A stretch of 64,000 nucleotides of DNA from Timema cristinae (taxonomy: Eukaryota > Arthropoda > Insecta > Phasmatodea > Timematidae). The stretch spans positions 34,894,421-34,958,420 of the forward strand of contig JBCFYV010000100.1 in NCBI GenBank assembly GCA_039000515.1. The letters run 5' to 3'. Below, in pieces: positions 1 through 10,802 of this stretch. The position numbers were made by a program, and so were the translations under genes. Each line of letters opens with the position of its first letter. The stretch's first letter is position 1. The notes below the pieces were generated by a model. That model did not search any database and was not told the DNA's origin. It saw only the letters and a list, made by a program, of their open reading frames with translations.

Positions 1-160
1 CTCTCTCCCTCCCTCTCCCCTTCTCTCCTTCTCCCCCCTCTAATCACCTCTCTCTCCCCGTCTCTTACCCTCCTCTCTCTCCCCCTTCTCCCCACTCTCC
101 TCTCTCTCTCTTCCTCTCTACATCTCTCTCCCTTCTCCCACCCTCTCTCCCCTCTATCAG
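1..160. repeat. CT-rich low-complexity tract
   Basis: Almost pure pyrimidine on the + strand, built from CTCTC and CCCTC blocks. It may be a decayed CT microsatellite. No coding signal is seen. Confidence 0.9.
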
Positions 161-161
161 C

Positions 162-425
162 CACCCAAACAATGTTAAGGTGAAGGTACGGGTGGGGTGG
201 GGGGGAGAATGAGGGATGATTGCATCACGTCATTCTTACATTCTAGAAGCAAAGTCTTCGTCAACAACCCTGTTGGAAAACAGATGAGGAATAAGGAAAG
301 GACACTCGCATAATATTCACCGAGAAGTTAGGACCCGAGTTCATTGAGATAACTTTTTTTTTTATTAATCTCCAAATTGGAGTCGGGACCGTAATTATTC
401 ACCGACGGTCACCATGTTGGATCAT
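162..425 (+). repeat. Unclassified dispersed repeat R1, copy 1
   Basis: About 260 bp that recur as a direct, diverged copy at 5287-5537. The best-kept block runs from GAATGAGGGATGATT through CTAGAAGCAAAGTCTTCGTC to ACCGAGAAGTTAGGACC. Neither copy shows convincing terminal inverted repeats, a tRNA-like head or an open frame, so the class is unknown. The copy at 5.3 kb has small insertions and deletions relative to this one. Confidence 0.7.
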
Positions 426-552
426 CCTGTTTACCAGAGTAATGATGCTAAATAGATAATTAATAAACAAGAACAATAGACCGGTACTCCCCAACACGAG
501 GAATAATAACTTTATAACCGCTATCAATAAATACCTGGGTAGAATTTCTTTT
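426..552. other. Unassigned spacer
   Basis: AT-rich sequence between R1 and the first family B SINE. Nothing recognisable is seen. Confidence 0.5.
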
Positions 553-1139
553 TTAGCACTGCGTCTTACTACCCGTTCGGGTTACACGCATAAGTACTAA
601 TTACGTTAATGTGTTAAGGATGAGGAAGGTTGATTTTATAGAGCAAATGTAGGCTACTTGTGCATTAGCGGGGAGGGAGAGTGGAAAACCATTAAAGACA
701 AATCATCCTCAGTATACCCAACCAAGATTCAAACCCCGATCTCCCTATCCTCACCAGTCCCGGTCTATTGCGAGAGTGACGCCTAAAGGAGCCCATAGAC
801 TCTCCAGCATGCTTTGATCTCTTCACTGTGTGTAGTATTTAAAGACCGGGTTTTGTTTTGACAACTTCGAGCCTATATTCCAGAAGTCTCTTCTTTCCGA
901 GACGCATACACTCGCCATGTTTGTTAGAACGCCACTGGCGTGATTGACAAGCACAACCAAACACTATCAAGCACGCTTGCGCAAACTCTTACTTGAAGAC
1001 AGAAAATCAAACAAGTTTGATATCTATAGAGCTTAATCAAAATCCATCAATCACACTCACATACACTCAAAATGCTTGATCAAGCATGCTTGTGGGTCTG
1101 TAGGCCCCTTTAGACCGTTAGACCACCGAAGCGAAGGGG
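553..1139 (-). mobile_element. SINE family B copy, split by a MITE
   Basis: The minus-strand copy starts at its 3' tail (TTAGCACTGCGTCTTAC at 553). It runs through the body to about 782 and resumes with the tRNA-like head at about 1114-1139 (TTAGACCACCGAAGCG). The 331 bp between are a separate inverted-repeat element. The SINE was therefore in place before that element inserted. Confidence 0.75.
783..1113. mobile_element. MITE-like element with CTAAAGG termini
   Basis: The left end (CTAAAGGAGCCCATAGAC, then AGCATGCTTTGATC) matches the reverse complement of the right end (CTAAAGGGGCCTACAGAC, then AGCATGCTTGATC) over about 32 bp. The element interrupts a SINE head, which supports the boundaries. 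No open frame is present, so it would need a transposase from elsewhere. The target-site duplication is not clear and the superfamily is unknown. Confidence 0.7.
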
Positions 1140-1193
1140 TGGAGTTGGCAAGGGGGGTAGTAAAAAGGTTTTAGTACTGACACTGACTGAGTT

Positions 1194-1357
1194 GACAAGA
1201 CATCTTGTGAATGTGGGGAATGCCAGACCTCCACCGTGGTTCGGATTCCACGTTAAACTGTAGGTCTTCATTTCATCTCGCTATCACCCTACCATTACAC
1301 ATTAGCGTAAGTGCGATAGCCCGAATGGGTAGTAAGACGCGGTGCTAATAATAATAA
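1194..1357 (+). mobile_element. SINE family A, 5'-truncated copy
   Basis: It begins at ACAAGACATCTTGTGAATG inside the middle segment, so the tRNA-like head is missing. It keeps the conserved 3' end and a short (AAT)n tail. 5' truncation fits incomplete target-primed reverse transcription. Confidence 0.85.
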
Positions 1358-2233
1358 CTGAGTTGAATTTGCTCTGGAGTGTTTGACTCTCTTGAAACGA
1401 TAGCGCCACTCCTAATTAGAGAGACATATCATCTCTCCAACCAAATACAGAACGGGTGTATTTACTTAAAAACGCATCCTGGGTTAAGTTTGTTTGTAAG
1501 TCGTGTGTAAATGTAGCTTTGTATAAATAAAAAAAAATACGTGGAAATTCTGACTTTAATCGATTAACAAATGAAAGGTCAAATCAGAGCTGTACGCAAG
1601 TATTCGTTTAGTCCAGAAGTAAAAACAAAAAATGTGGGTTGGGGGGCGCTATACATTGTTAAAAAATGTTTTGTTTCAAGCATTTTAACTAAACAGTTTG
1701 TTTTAATGCCTTGGACCTCCTAATACGAGGGTATCCCTGGCGACACAGCTTAGTCTCCTGTTGAAGTCTCCAGTCGTATTTCAACCAGAAACTCCCAAAG
1801 GGAAGGGGGAACAATTTCTTAACTCTTTCAGCAATCGTAGAATTTTAATTCTAATAATTCCCTTATTTAGTGATTTAAAAACAACTATCTTTAGATATAC
1901 TTAAAATATTCTCTTTAAATCTTGTTTTCAATAAACATTAAGATAGTATATTTTGGTACAAGATTATGGGTTGATTTTAAACAGTCGATTTGGTCTAAGT
2001 CTTATTTTCATAATAAGAATATTATCTGACAGCTAGAAGAGATACTTGATCTGCTTCCGTGTATTCATACGTCAAGTCATGTAATATCAGCTGTCAATTT
2101 TGAAAGGTATTCATCAATAACGTCGTAAAATAACACTAATAAGATAGTATAATATCAATTTTGTTAGAAAAAAATCATGTTTGTGTCTTTTTAAAAGTTT
2201 TAAATCCTACTATAGCTCAATTAATGCCACATT
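1358..2233. other. Unassigned AT-rich stretch
   Basis: No repeat family, RNA gene or credible coding frame is seen. It contains short A and T runs and a GGGGGGCG patch near 1641. Confidence 0.4.
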
Positions 2234-2487
2234 GCTATCAGCTTCGGTGGCCGCGTGGTCTATCCTGCTACTCTCGCAGTAGACTTGACTACTGATGACG
2301 GGACAATCGAGGTTCGAATCTCGAACGGGTGGAGGTGGTTTTTTCCAAAATGATTTTATACTTTCCCTCGACGCAAATCCGGGTAGACTTCCTATGGATA
2401 TAAACTTCCTCGTCCCTAAAACCATTGGCGTAATTAGTAAATAAGCGTATCACCTGAACGGATAGTAAGACGTGGTGCTAAAAAAAA
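2234..2487 (+). mobile_element. SINE family B copy (GGCCGCGTGG head)
   Basis: Near full length. The A-box-like GGTGGCCGCGTGGTCTA is at about 2247, a B box near GAGGTTCGAATCTCG at about 2311, then the body, the 3' motif GATAGTAAGACGTGGTGCTA and an A-run tail. The head resembles a class II tRNA (Leu/Ser), with extra bases between anticodon and T arms. A 71-codon minus-strand frame over it is incidental. Confidence 0.85.
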
Positions 2488-3154
2488 TTCTAAAACTCTG
2501 AACAAAGTGTAAGTAATTTACTATAACCATAATGACTGGACAAATACGCAACGTAAATACCTTGGTAGTTTTGTTAGGCACCGCGCATATTGGAACAAGA
2601 GATCTGTAGGCTACCTGACGTCACGCCATGTAGGAGGAAGGAGACATTAATGGTTAGGAGGTGGAGGGGGTTGATGTTCGCGTGACAGACCGTGACTAGT
2701 GGAGGAAGAGCTTAGTTGACCATGACGTCAATTTTTTTTTAGTCTCTTAAAGATGTCTTGTAACTGGAGATATTTGAAAAAATCTTCTCATATAAAAAAA
2801 ACCATTTAAAAAATCAAGATACAATTAAGATTAAGAAAATTGTTTGCGAATCATAACAAAAATTGTATTTTGATCACTTGGTGATCTAAAGTTGTTGTCT
2901 TTTAAACGGCGTCTTACTTGTAATTCTCCGGACCGTTCGCATACTTACCACAATGGGATAGAAATTTAAAGGGAATGCCCCCAAATTTGCGTGGAGGTAG
3001 AGCTGGGATAAATCTTGGTAAAACCCTTCTCAGGACAATCTTCTGGGATTACAACCTAAACCTCTCAATTACTAACGATAAAGTATATTGCAAGACTGAC
3101 GTCTTTGTCCGCGTACCCACTGGTACGGATAAAACAAGACTTACAAACCACCTA
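2488..3154. other. Unassigned stretch
   Basis: A purine-rich patch (about 2620-2720) is followed by AT-rich DNA. Nothing is recognised. A frame starting at 2975 runs into the next SINE and has no family features. Confidence 0.4.
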
Positions 3155-3396
3155 CTTCAATGGCCAGATGGTTCAAGGCGTCACTCTAATGTTAGAATGG
3201 CCTGCTGATGACAGGGAGATCGGGGTTTGAATCCCGTTTGGGTCTATTGAAGAGAGTGACTTTTTCCCCGAACGGTTACACACTCTCCTTCTGTGCAAAT
3301 GCTGGTAGATTACCTCTAAAATTCTTCCTTCGTCATCCCTGCCCCATTAGAGTAACTATCGTACAATATACATACAACCTAAACGGGTAGTAAAGG
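3155..3396 (+). mobile_element. SINE family B copy (CCAGATGG head)
   Basis: Head ATGGCCAGATGGTTCAAGG, B box GGGGTTTGAATCCCG at 3222-3236, and body ending in CCCCATTAGAGTAAC, a subfamily feature shared with copies at 25.2, 30.1, 43.2 and 45.9 kb. The 3' end decays at AACGGGTAGTAAAGG. Confidence 0.8.
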
Positions 3397-3990
3397 ATGT
3401 GTGAAATTGGTACACCAAGTCTTCGACTTTATTTTTTTACTTTCTTACTTTGACTCATTTATAAATGGCTAAAGTATGTTAATTAGTAACAACAAATTTT
3501 CTGCAGTAAAATGGTTCAATACAGACGACTTCCTGGAAAACTTTTGACATTGTGAATTTATATTTGAATGTATTTGTCAATCCAAATTACAAATTTTGGT
3601 CTTAAATAATTTAAAAAAGTATGAAATATTGTAATAATATTATATATTTTTATTTTAAAGCCAGAGTTGGAGTCTCTACATTTTTAACGATTCTAACTCC
3701 ACCCAAAAAATTGCTGCTGACTTTTTAACCCTGCAGGTAATAAAAAGTGGTGATTAAAAACATCGAAAAACTTACAAACAAACCTACCTAACGTTATATA
3801 TTCACCAATAGATTTATTGATAAAAAATAGCCTTTATTTAGCGGGGAACTTATAAAAGTCAAAATTCACTGGAATGTTCAGATGGTTTTGCATTAATTCT
3901 TGAAATACGAAGCAGAAGAATGTATCAACTCTGATTTAGGTTCCACCCTGGTTCAAACCCAGGAAATCTTAAACGCTTGCTCTCTGACCC
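3397..3990. other. Unassigned AT-rich stretch
   Basis: Mostly A/T. A GGTTCAAACCC motif at about 3950 resembles a B box and may be part of a lost tRNA-like head just upstream of the family C SINE. Confidence 0.35.
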
Positions 3991-4308
3991 GAGTTGACCA
4001 CGGTGGTCTTCAAAGTCTAGTGATCGTCTCATGGCCCGATGTTCGTGGGTTCAACCCCGGCTGGGGTCAACTGATCTTTCTTGAGCGATAAAAATCCGTA
4101 GCACAACTTCCTTCGGAGGGGAAGTAAATCCGTCGGCCCCGTGTCGATTGTGGTATTTAGAAGAGCCCTGGTAAGGTATGGGAAATCACCTTTCCCGCCA
4201 AAAATGTTAGGCCCTTTAACTCTCACTCATAGAAATTCCAGTGTGTTGATATATGATATAATCAGTTGGTTCAAAAAGTACACGTAAAATACCTCAAATA
4301 AATAAATA
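3991..4308 (+). mobile_element. SINE family C copy 1
   Basis: tRNA-like head with GTTGACCACGGTGGTC and B box GTGGGTTCAACCCC, a body with CGTAGCACAACTTCCTTC and TTAGGCCCTTTAACTCTC, and a 3' end of GTACACGTAAAATACC followed by (AAAT)n. A second copy at 27914-28215 aligns along the whole length. Tail and body are unrelated to families A and B, so a different LINE partner is likely. Confidence 0.85.
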
Positions 4309-4572
4309 TCTTGACCCAGCTATAGATATAGGCAATTGTATCATACCTACTTTATACTACCCTAACAAGCAGGACTGGCCTATGGTGCAAGGTTTATCAA
4401 ATGCTTATACCAACAGAATGTACATTTTCTAGTGTTTAGTAAAATAATTATATAAATTAAATAAACTCATAATTATTTCTACACATACACACATACTTAA
4501 TCACGCCGTTCCCTTACGCGGGTACTTCGGTTTATAAAAAGTTTGGAGGCCCCTCCTGATCCAATAGACTAT

Positions 4573-4587
4573 TAAGAATATAATTAT
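4573..4587 (+). repeat. Target-site duplication, left
   Basis: TAAGAATATAATTAT is repeated exactly at 4889-4903, on either side of the family A SINE. A 15-bp duplication is typical of LINE-mediated insertion. Confidence 0.9.
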
Positions 4588-4852
4588 GGTGACCTGGTGG
4601 TCTAGGGGTAAGGTGTCAGACTTATATGCTGGCGGCCGGGGTTCAATCCTCGGTCCCGGCACAAATTTATCCGATTACCAAACCCTTCCTTCACCTCTGA
4701 CAAGACATCTTGTGAATGTGGGGAATGCCAGGTCTCCACCGTGGTTCGGATTCCACGTTAAACTGTAGGTCCTCCATTTCATCTCACAATCACCCTACTA
4801 TTACACATTAGCGTAAGTGCGTATAACCCGAATGGGTAGTAAGACGTGGTGC

Positions 4853-4888
<36 letters not shown>
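4588..4888 (+). mobile_element. SINE family A, full-length reference copy
   Basis: The best-delimited family A copy. Head GTGACCTGGTGGTCTAGGGG (A box), B box GGGGTTCAATCCTCGG, a middle segment with ACAAGACATCTTGTGAATG and CACCGTGGTTCGGATTCC, the shared tail core GAATGGGTAGTAAGACGTGG, and (AAT)n. An exact 15-bp duplication flanks it, so the family inserts by retroposition and this copy is fairly young. An internal RNA polymerase III promoter is expected from the two boxes. Confidence 0.93.
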
Positions 4889-4891
<3 letters not shown>

Positions 4892-4903
4892 GAATATAAT
4901 TAT
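4889..4903 (+). repeat. Target-site duplication, right
   Basis: TAAGAATATAATTAT, identical to 4573-4587. Confidence 0.9.
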
Positions 4904-5154
4904 AAATAAAAAGATTTATTAACAACATAATCACTTTTTATGTTTTTTTTACACTCAGGATCACATTGGTGAAACACTTTGATATGTAATTAAAAGATCC
5001 TAAAAATATTAAGAAAGAAGGTGTAACGATTATAAATTACACATCCTTTTTGATCAATTAATAAAACTAGTCAGATCTAATCCAACTTAATAATATTCAA
5101 AATTAATTTAATATACATTAGATTTCACATTAAATATCCACGTTGTACAACATT

Positions 5155-5246
<92 letters not shown>
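5155..5246. repeat. (TA)n microsatellite
   Basis: About 90 bp of TA dinucleotides with two small interruptions near 5213-5222. A related but not identical ATGCTTATATATATAT sequence follows at about 5261. The run can fold on itself and may be unstable or mis-assembled. Confidence 0.95.
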
Positions 5247-5286
5247 GCTACGTTTTACAACATGCTTATATATATATCTCTACGGT

Positions 5287-5537
5287 ATCGAGCACCCAAG
5301 CAATATCATCTCGAAGGACAAGTGGGGGAGAATGAGGGATGATTACATCACATTATTCGAACAATCTAGAAGCAAAGTCTTCGTCAACAACCCTGTTGGA
5401 AAACAGATGAGTGAGGGGGACACTCACATAATATTCACCGAGAAGTTAGGACCTGCGCTCGGCAAGAGATTTTTTTTTTACTGATCACCGAATCTGAGTC
5501 GGGGCCCGTAATTATTCCGCGTCGGTCACTAGATTGG
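5287..5537 (+). repeat. Unclassified dispersed repeat R1, copy 2
   Basis: Second copy of the 162-425 repeat, in the same orientation, with the same blocks (GAATGAGGGATGATT, AAGCAAAGTCTTCGTC, CGAGAAGTTAGGACC) and several short gaps. Confidence 0.7.
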
Positions 5538-5963
5538 TTCATTATAGATCCAATCATATTTTTTAAATCGTCCTAATTCCCAAGAAGTGAAAAATAGCAG
5601 CGCTTGTGATATCGGATCGTGAATTCATCTTGTTCGATACATCCAAGACGATAAATAATTCATTCATTAAACATACAGGATTGATTTCAATTATAGTCTT
5701 AACATCAAATCAACTTAATCACGATAGTATCAAAACGCATGAACTGTGAATGGTGAGTCTGTGTCTTTGTAAAAATATAGCGCCCTCCACCAACCACGAC
5801 CGTGTGAACAGTAACACTATAAAAGAACCATAGGCGCGAACCCGCGACACGAAATAACTCTACAAAGGGATAATATCTTTGCGCACATTTTCTTGTCCAG
5901 TATTTCAACACCCTATCATTATTTTGTCTCACGCAGTGGGTTTCGTTTTATTTATATTACTAA
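5538..5963. other. Unassigned stretch
   Basis: No repeat or gene recognised. A 75-codon minus-strand frame at 5705-5932 has no recognisable domain. Confidence 0.4.
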
Positions 5964-6188
5964 AGTGGCGTAGTTGGCTAACGCGCGCTAGTCGTGTTGG
6001 GCTCGACTGCTGAGGACGGGAGATCGAGGTTCGAATCTCGGTCGGGTGAACTGGGGGTGATTTTTCCCTAAATGGTTTTCCACTCTCCCTCCACGCAAAT
6101 GTGGGTTCACTTCCTTTAATTCAACCTCCCCAATTCCTAATCCATTAGTGTAATTAGTACTTAAGCGTATAACCCGAACGGGTGCTAA
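5964..6188 (+). mobile_element. SINE family B copy (GGCGTAGTTGG head)
   Basis: Head GGCGTAGTTGGCTAACGCGC, B box GAGGTTCGAATCTCGG, body GGTTTTCCACTCTCCCTCC, and an abrupt tail junction: the shared core is shortened to ACCCGAACGGGTGCTAAAT, losing the GTAGTAAGACGC part. A long AAT tract follows. Confidence 0.88.
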
Positions 6189-6300
6189 ATAATAATAATA
6201 ATAATAATAATAAAAATAAAAATAATAATAAAAATAATAATAATAATAAAATAAAATAAAAATAATAATAAAATAATAATAAAAATAATAATAAAAAAAA
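6186..6300 (+). repeat. Expanded AAT/AAAAT array from a SINE tail
   Basis: About 115 bp of AAT units with AAAAT and AAAAAT variants, starting at the 3' end of the family B SINE. It is best read as a SINE tail that expanded into a microsatellite. Confidence 0.9.
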
Positions 6301-6656
6301 ATTTTATATTACACAGAGAGTAAGCCTACAATGGGGACGCATGAAACCCCCTTGCCCCGACCCCTGAAAAAAAAAACAATCCTCTCCCAAATTAGTAGAA
6401 ATGGAGTTTCCAATTTGTTTTGGGGAAGAGCGTACACATCCATCAATTTGACCTTGAGACTTTTTGAAGCACATAGTTGTTTAGGTGATGTGGTAATCAC
6501 ATTGATCAAAGAACATCGTGACGTTGCGAGAAGCAATCAAACTATGCTGGTTTCTTGTTCGAATTGCACATTCACGGTAACATTTGACTTTTTATAGATT
6601 TAAAAAAAAAAGTATTTTTTTTTATTCATCGAGCGTTTAGGTTACGAATATACATT
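6301..6656. other. Unassigned stretch with overlapping opposite frames
   Basis: An 88-codon plus frame (6331-6597) and a 75-codon minus frame (6309-6536) overlap. Neither has a domain, signal peptide or splice context that I recognise, so I do not call a gene. Confidence 0.4.
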
Positions 6657-6775
6657 TATTATGTTAATGGGGTATAGATGAGAAAGGTGGGAGAGTGGAA
6701 AACCATTTAGGAAAAAAAAACAATAGTACATTCGGCCGGGATTCGAACTCTTATTTTGCTGTCACCGGAATAAAA
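6657..6775 (-). mobile_element. SINE family B fragment
   Basis: Keeps the body (GAGAGTGGAAAACCATTTAGG) and a B-box complement (GGGATTCGAAC). The 3' tail and most of the head have decayed. Confidence 0.65.
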
Positions 6776-7164
6776 ATCAAGATAATCATGAAATTTAGAT
6801 GTACATCGACTTTATTTGCCAAAATGACAATATATTTTTGTTTAGGCGGTTGAATAAGGATTAAAAAAAATTCTTGGCTTATTTTTTGACCTACATAAAA
6901 ATAAATGTGTTAGTTTTTAGAGCTGTCGACGAGGGGTAGGGGGGGGGCTTCTTTAAAAAAACCTTACATTGCTCAGATATATTTGATATTGTACGAATTT
7001 TCTTTGCTTTTTATACGACTTGTGTCCTTGTTAGAACCATTGGGCATGAACGTAAGAAATTCATCTATCTTGGAAGTGATTTCCTTTCAAATTTATGGAA
7101 CTTTAAAGAGAAGGGGGCGCTAAAATCATGGCTCTCCCGGCTCAAAATTATGTTTGAGGTGGCC
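6776..7164. other. Unassigned stretch
   Basis: Near 6800-6850 a GACTTTATTTGCCAAAATGAC motif resembles the start of repeat D (copies at 28.8 and 59.5 kb). Otherwise nothing is recognised. Confidence 0.35.
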
Positions 7165-7413
7165 CTGCTTTTCGGTGGTCAAATGGTCTACTAAGGCGTC
7201 ACACTCGTAATAGACTGCACTATCGATGACGAGGAGATTGGGATTCTAATCCCTGCTGGGTGTACTGAGAGGGTGGTTTTCCCTAAATGGTTTTCCATTT
7301 TCCTTCGATTAAAATGCTTGTATTTTCTTTCTAAATTCAACCCTCCTTTCCCTTAGCCAACACATTAGCGTAGTAATTAGTTCATATATTCTCACAACCC
7401 GAACGTGTAGTAT
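7165..7413 (+). mobile_element. SINE family B copy
   Basis: Head TTCGGTGGTCAAATGGTCTA, degenerate B box (GGGATTCTAATCCC), body, and tail ACCCGAACGTGTAGTA. It is clearly older than the copy at 5964. Confidence 0.75.
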
Positions 7414-7479
7414 GAATTTTCCCAGATCGATCCACTATCCTTTCCGAATAGGCCTACCCGCATCAGCCTAGCCTGCGGA

Positions 7480-7660
7480 ATAAATGGCAGGTTCATTTAA
7501 TTTGGTTTTCCGGTGAGTGGGAGGTCAGGGTTTGAATCTAAGCCTAGTGTACTGAAGATGGCTTTCCTCAATTTTCCTCTCTCTACCTCCACGTAAAGAT
7601 AGGAAGAATTTCATCTACAGTTAACCTTCTTCTATATTGGTAGGGATTGTGAGCTAAGGG
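7480..7660 (+). mobile_element. SINE family B, degenerate copy
   Basis: B-box-like CAGGGTTTGAATC at about 7527-7539, then a body with CCACGTAAAGATAGG. The 3' tail is lost. Confidence 0.5.
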
Positions 7661-7754
7661 TAGTATATTTTTAGTTTCTATGGTAAAACATTTTTTTTTT
7701 TCGGTAAAATAAATAGGGTCTTAAAATATTTTTGTCATTAGAGAAATAGTATTT

Positions 7755-7850
7755 AATTTTCTTCCCATGGTGACTTCAACACTTTTTGAATATTTGTCAA
7801 GGTTGTCCTACAATTTTATGGTAACTTTGTCTCTTAATTTAAATTATGCT
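7755..7850 (+). repeat. Repeat D fragment
   Basis: CCATGGTGACTTCAACAC, then TTTGAATATTTGTCAAGG, align with the core of a repeat also at 28.86-28.96, 54.54-54.70 and 59.58-59.65 kb. Class unknown. Confidence 0.6.
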
Positions 7851-7911
7851 TATATGCTCATGACACATAGAGAATTACTGTGGATATTGCTGAGAATGAT
7901 TTTTTAAGTAC

Positions 7912-8145
7912 TATTTTGTACTACCCGTTTGGATAATACACTAATGTACTAATATGCTAATGGTTTTAGGGATTAGGAAGGTTGAATTGAGAGGAAGTGT
8001 ACCCGTATTTATGGTAGGAAGAGTGGAAAACCATTTTGGAAAAACTTCAATACACCGACCGAGATTCGAAGATTAATCTCCACGTCATCGGCAGTCTAAT
8101 CTACTTTGAGAATAGCGCCTAAGGCGATGTGGCCATCGAAGTGGG
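7912..8145 (-). mobile_element. SINE family B copy
   Basis: Starts at a decayed tail (TTTTGTACTACCCGTTTGG) and ends at a head complement (GATGTGGCCATCGAAGTGGG). The B-box region is GACCGAGATTCGAAG. The 106-codon plus frame at 8106-8426 begins inside this head and is not a gene. Confidence 0.75.
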
Positions 8146-8630
8146 TTGTTTATTTATTTTGCTGGATTTTTTGTTGCTATAAAAACTTCAAAAAACACTG
8201 TCATTTTCTTGGGTCCCCTTCTATTCCACCTAAAAACTCCTCGGGAGGTGGGGGAGAGAGGGAACCAATTGGAAACGAGCATTTCTATCGTGATTCTTCT
8301 ATAGTTGAACAATTTCAACTGAAACTACTTGTTTATAATCTTAAAGGTCAATCGTATTCATCGCAAGCAAATAAATCCTCAACATCGGATAACAAACACC
8401 TCCTTTTAATCCGTGACTGCTACTAGCATGATCACATTATAACTAGCTTTACATGCCCTAATAGGACACGACACATTATGCAAATAACGTTCACTTTGTT
8501 GTTGAGAGAATGAATATCTTTTGGTCACGTCATATTTCCACAACGCACGCAACTACCGTAGCAACCAAATACCGCAACTGTTTGTTTTCGTGGCTAGATT
8601 CCCGGATTGATAATGAATGACTGACTATAC
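8146..8630. other. Unassigned stretch
   Basis: No family recognised. Confidence 0.4.
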
Positions 8631-8631
8631 A

Positions 8632-8895
8632 GTGAAATCTCTTAATAACGGATATCTTCCGGGATAGAAAAAAAGTCCGTTATTTGGAAAAAATAAAATT
8701 TTAAAATAATAATTATTGAACACAGTGTATTGTACACAAGAACCAATGACATTCCTACAGTGAAATACTATACATGGGCTGGTGCTTTGAATTTTTGTCC
8801 GCTGTCTAGAGATTTCATGAATGAATATTTGTCTATAGCAATGCCCGTTGCCATTATTGAGAAAGTCCGTTATTGGGAGGTTGTTTCTCCATAAG
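8632..8895 (+). mobile_element. pogo/Tigger-like MITE remnant
   Basis: The left end CAGTGAAATCTCTTAATAAC follows a TA dinucleotide. The pattern CAGTGAAA-CTC-TAACGGA is typical of pogo/Tigger inverted repeats. The inner part repeats GTCCGTTATT in both halves (about 8671 and 8865), and the second is followed by GGGAGGTTG, resembling a decayed right end. There is no transposase frame. Family assignment rests on motif recall. Confidence 0.6.
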
Positions 8896-9369
8896 AGCCT
8901 ATGTTATTAAAGCTGTCGGTTATAAAGAAGAATCCGCTCTGGTGTATTCGGCCACGAGCTGAACTTTGGTTGTACTAGGCTATTGCACTTCATCCAATAT
9001 CACTCACAGTCACAGCTGAGGGAACTTCAGGTATTATGGAGAAAAGCTTTATCTTCGCTCTCTCTCTCTCTTAACTAACTGTTGCCTAACCAGCGCGCGT
9101 TGCGAAACTCGTCTTGTGTTTTGAGGGGCGCTTGACCGCACAAAAACGTGAAAATTACAAAGCTGATATCCGGTGTAATCCCTTTCCTTGAGTTGTAGTT
9201 GAGGATCACCCCTGTCCTTCCAGTGGAGGAACTCGACCACGCCCGTAAAAAACTATCGCATTGTGAGGTATGAGGCATTCCTAATTTAGCTCAGTTCAGG
9301 GAGGGTAACAATATCTGGGAATACGACCCGCCGAACGTTGCCAAGTTATTCTAGGTCTATATTATATTT
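8896..9369. other. Unassigned, slightly GC-richer stretch
   Basis: Contains a CT run at 9057-9071 and a few CpGs. Two short overlapping minus frames (9049-9278) share no recognisable domain. Confidence 0.4.
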
Positions 9370-9505
9370 TTCCGCCGTGAAATGTACCCGTGTTTGCTAG
9401 AAGAGAGGGTGGAGAAATCATTTAGAAAAAAATAATAGCTCACGATACACCCAGGTGGGATTCTAACCCTGACCCCTCTATCACCGGCAAGCCAAACTGG
9501 TCAAG
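9370..9505 (-). mobile_element. SINE family B fragment
   Basis: Keeps the body complement (AGAGAGGGTGGAGAAATCAT) and a B-box complement (GTGGGATTCTAACCC). Both ends are lost. Confidence 0.6.
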
Positions 9506-9892
9506 ATTAATATATATTCCGTGTGTCCACCGATGCGGGTTAGTTTTAAAACATTTACTTGGAAAATTTGTTTTTGTTCTCAATATTGACAAAATATTAT
9601 TACTGTATTCGCATTGATAAAATTGGTAGAAGGGTTTTTCCATATCAAGTGATCCAATCTCTTTTGAACCTTGCCCTATTAATTTTTTTTTTCAAATTTG
9701 GTTCACCTAACCTACCCCAAGAAATAATAGAAAATTCAAATTTTTTGGAGTTTTAGCTAGGCCTACAGTAGTGTTTAAACTACGACCCTGCGAATTAGTT
9801 GTATGTTTCCCCCCCTTAAAAGGCAAGGGCTTCAATCTTAAATTACAAAATAAAAATGTATGTGTTATTTTTTTTATCTTTTTAATTTTTTT
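9506..9892. other. Unassigned AT-rich stretch
   Basis: Nothing recognised. Homopolymer runs dominate. Confidence 0.4.
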
Positions 9893-10134
9893 TTAGCAAT
9901 GCGTTTTACTACTCATTCGGGTGATACGCTTATTTCCTAATTACGCTGATGGGTCAGTGATGAAGGTTGAATTTAGAAGAAGTGTAACCGCATTTGCGTG
10001 GAGAAAGAGAAATAGAGAGAGTGGAAAACCATACTCATTACACCCGACCGGATCGAACCACAATCCACTCCGCTATCAGCAGTCTAGTTTGTTGTGAGAG
10101 TAGTGCCTTATACCATGCGACCACCGAGGTGGGT
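9893..10134 (-). mobile_element. SINE family B copy
   Basis: Tail TTAGCAATGCGTTTTACTAC, body, and head complement TGCGACCACCGAGGTGGG. The B box is decayed (CCGGATCGAACC). Confidence 0.8.
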
Positions 10135-10802
10135 GCCTGTATTTTTAATCATCAGCTTTGAAAACAATTAACGACATATTTTCTTGATTGTGAATAATTT
10201 ATTCTCTAAGCTCGTGTATGCCAACTTGTTTCCAATCTTTCAATTAGCTATAAGACTAGAAGTGTAAGACAGACGGGTATACAACCACTTCATTAGTAGT
10301 TTCCCCCAATGAACATGTGTTATATTTGTTGTTTTTTAAATGACAAAGGTTATCAATGTCAGTCAAGTAATTACGTAAACTAACCAACATGTTGAGTCAG
10401 TCGTAAAAGGTTAGATAAGTTCGTTGTAAATCTGCGCTGTTATTATTAGCTCGAGTTAGAAACACTAAGCAATAGTTAACAATATTGTTAGCCGTGTGTT
10501 GCTAACACCGTACTAACAGCGTGATATAACTTGACACTAGGGGCTACTTAAGGCGGCCATCTCGGTCAGCGAGAAAGTACCAATCACTATCAGGCCATAC
10601 GTCTTAAAAAGTAATGGTGTGTGTCTTTTTTTTCTGGAACTACTTATCTATTACGTCTAAGCTTATTGTTTCTTTCGTACTTAACCTAACACCACCTTTA
10701 GTCATGTAAATAATGAGGGAAAGAAAATTACAAGCTTGGAAAAAAAATATTGTTTATGTTAGAGAGGAAGGGTAAATTTACTACCCCATTTAATCAAGCC
10801 TA
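10135..10802. other. Unassigned stretch
   Basis: No feature recognised. It includes a GGCGGCCATCTCGG patch at about 10552, without coding support. Confidence 0.4.

Noticed and set aside
8106..8426. 106-codon plus-strand frame
   Set aside because: The start lies in a SINE head and the rest shows no domain or codon pattern.
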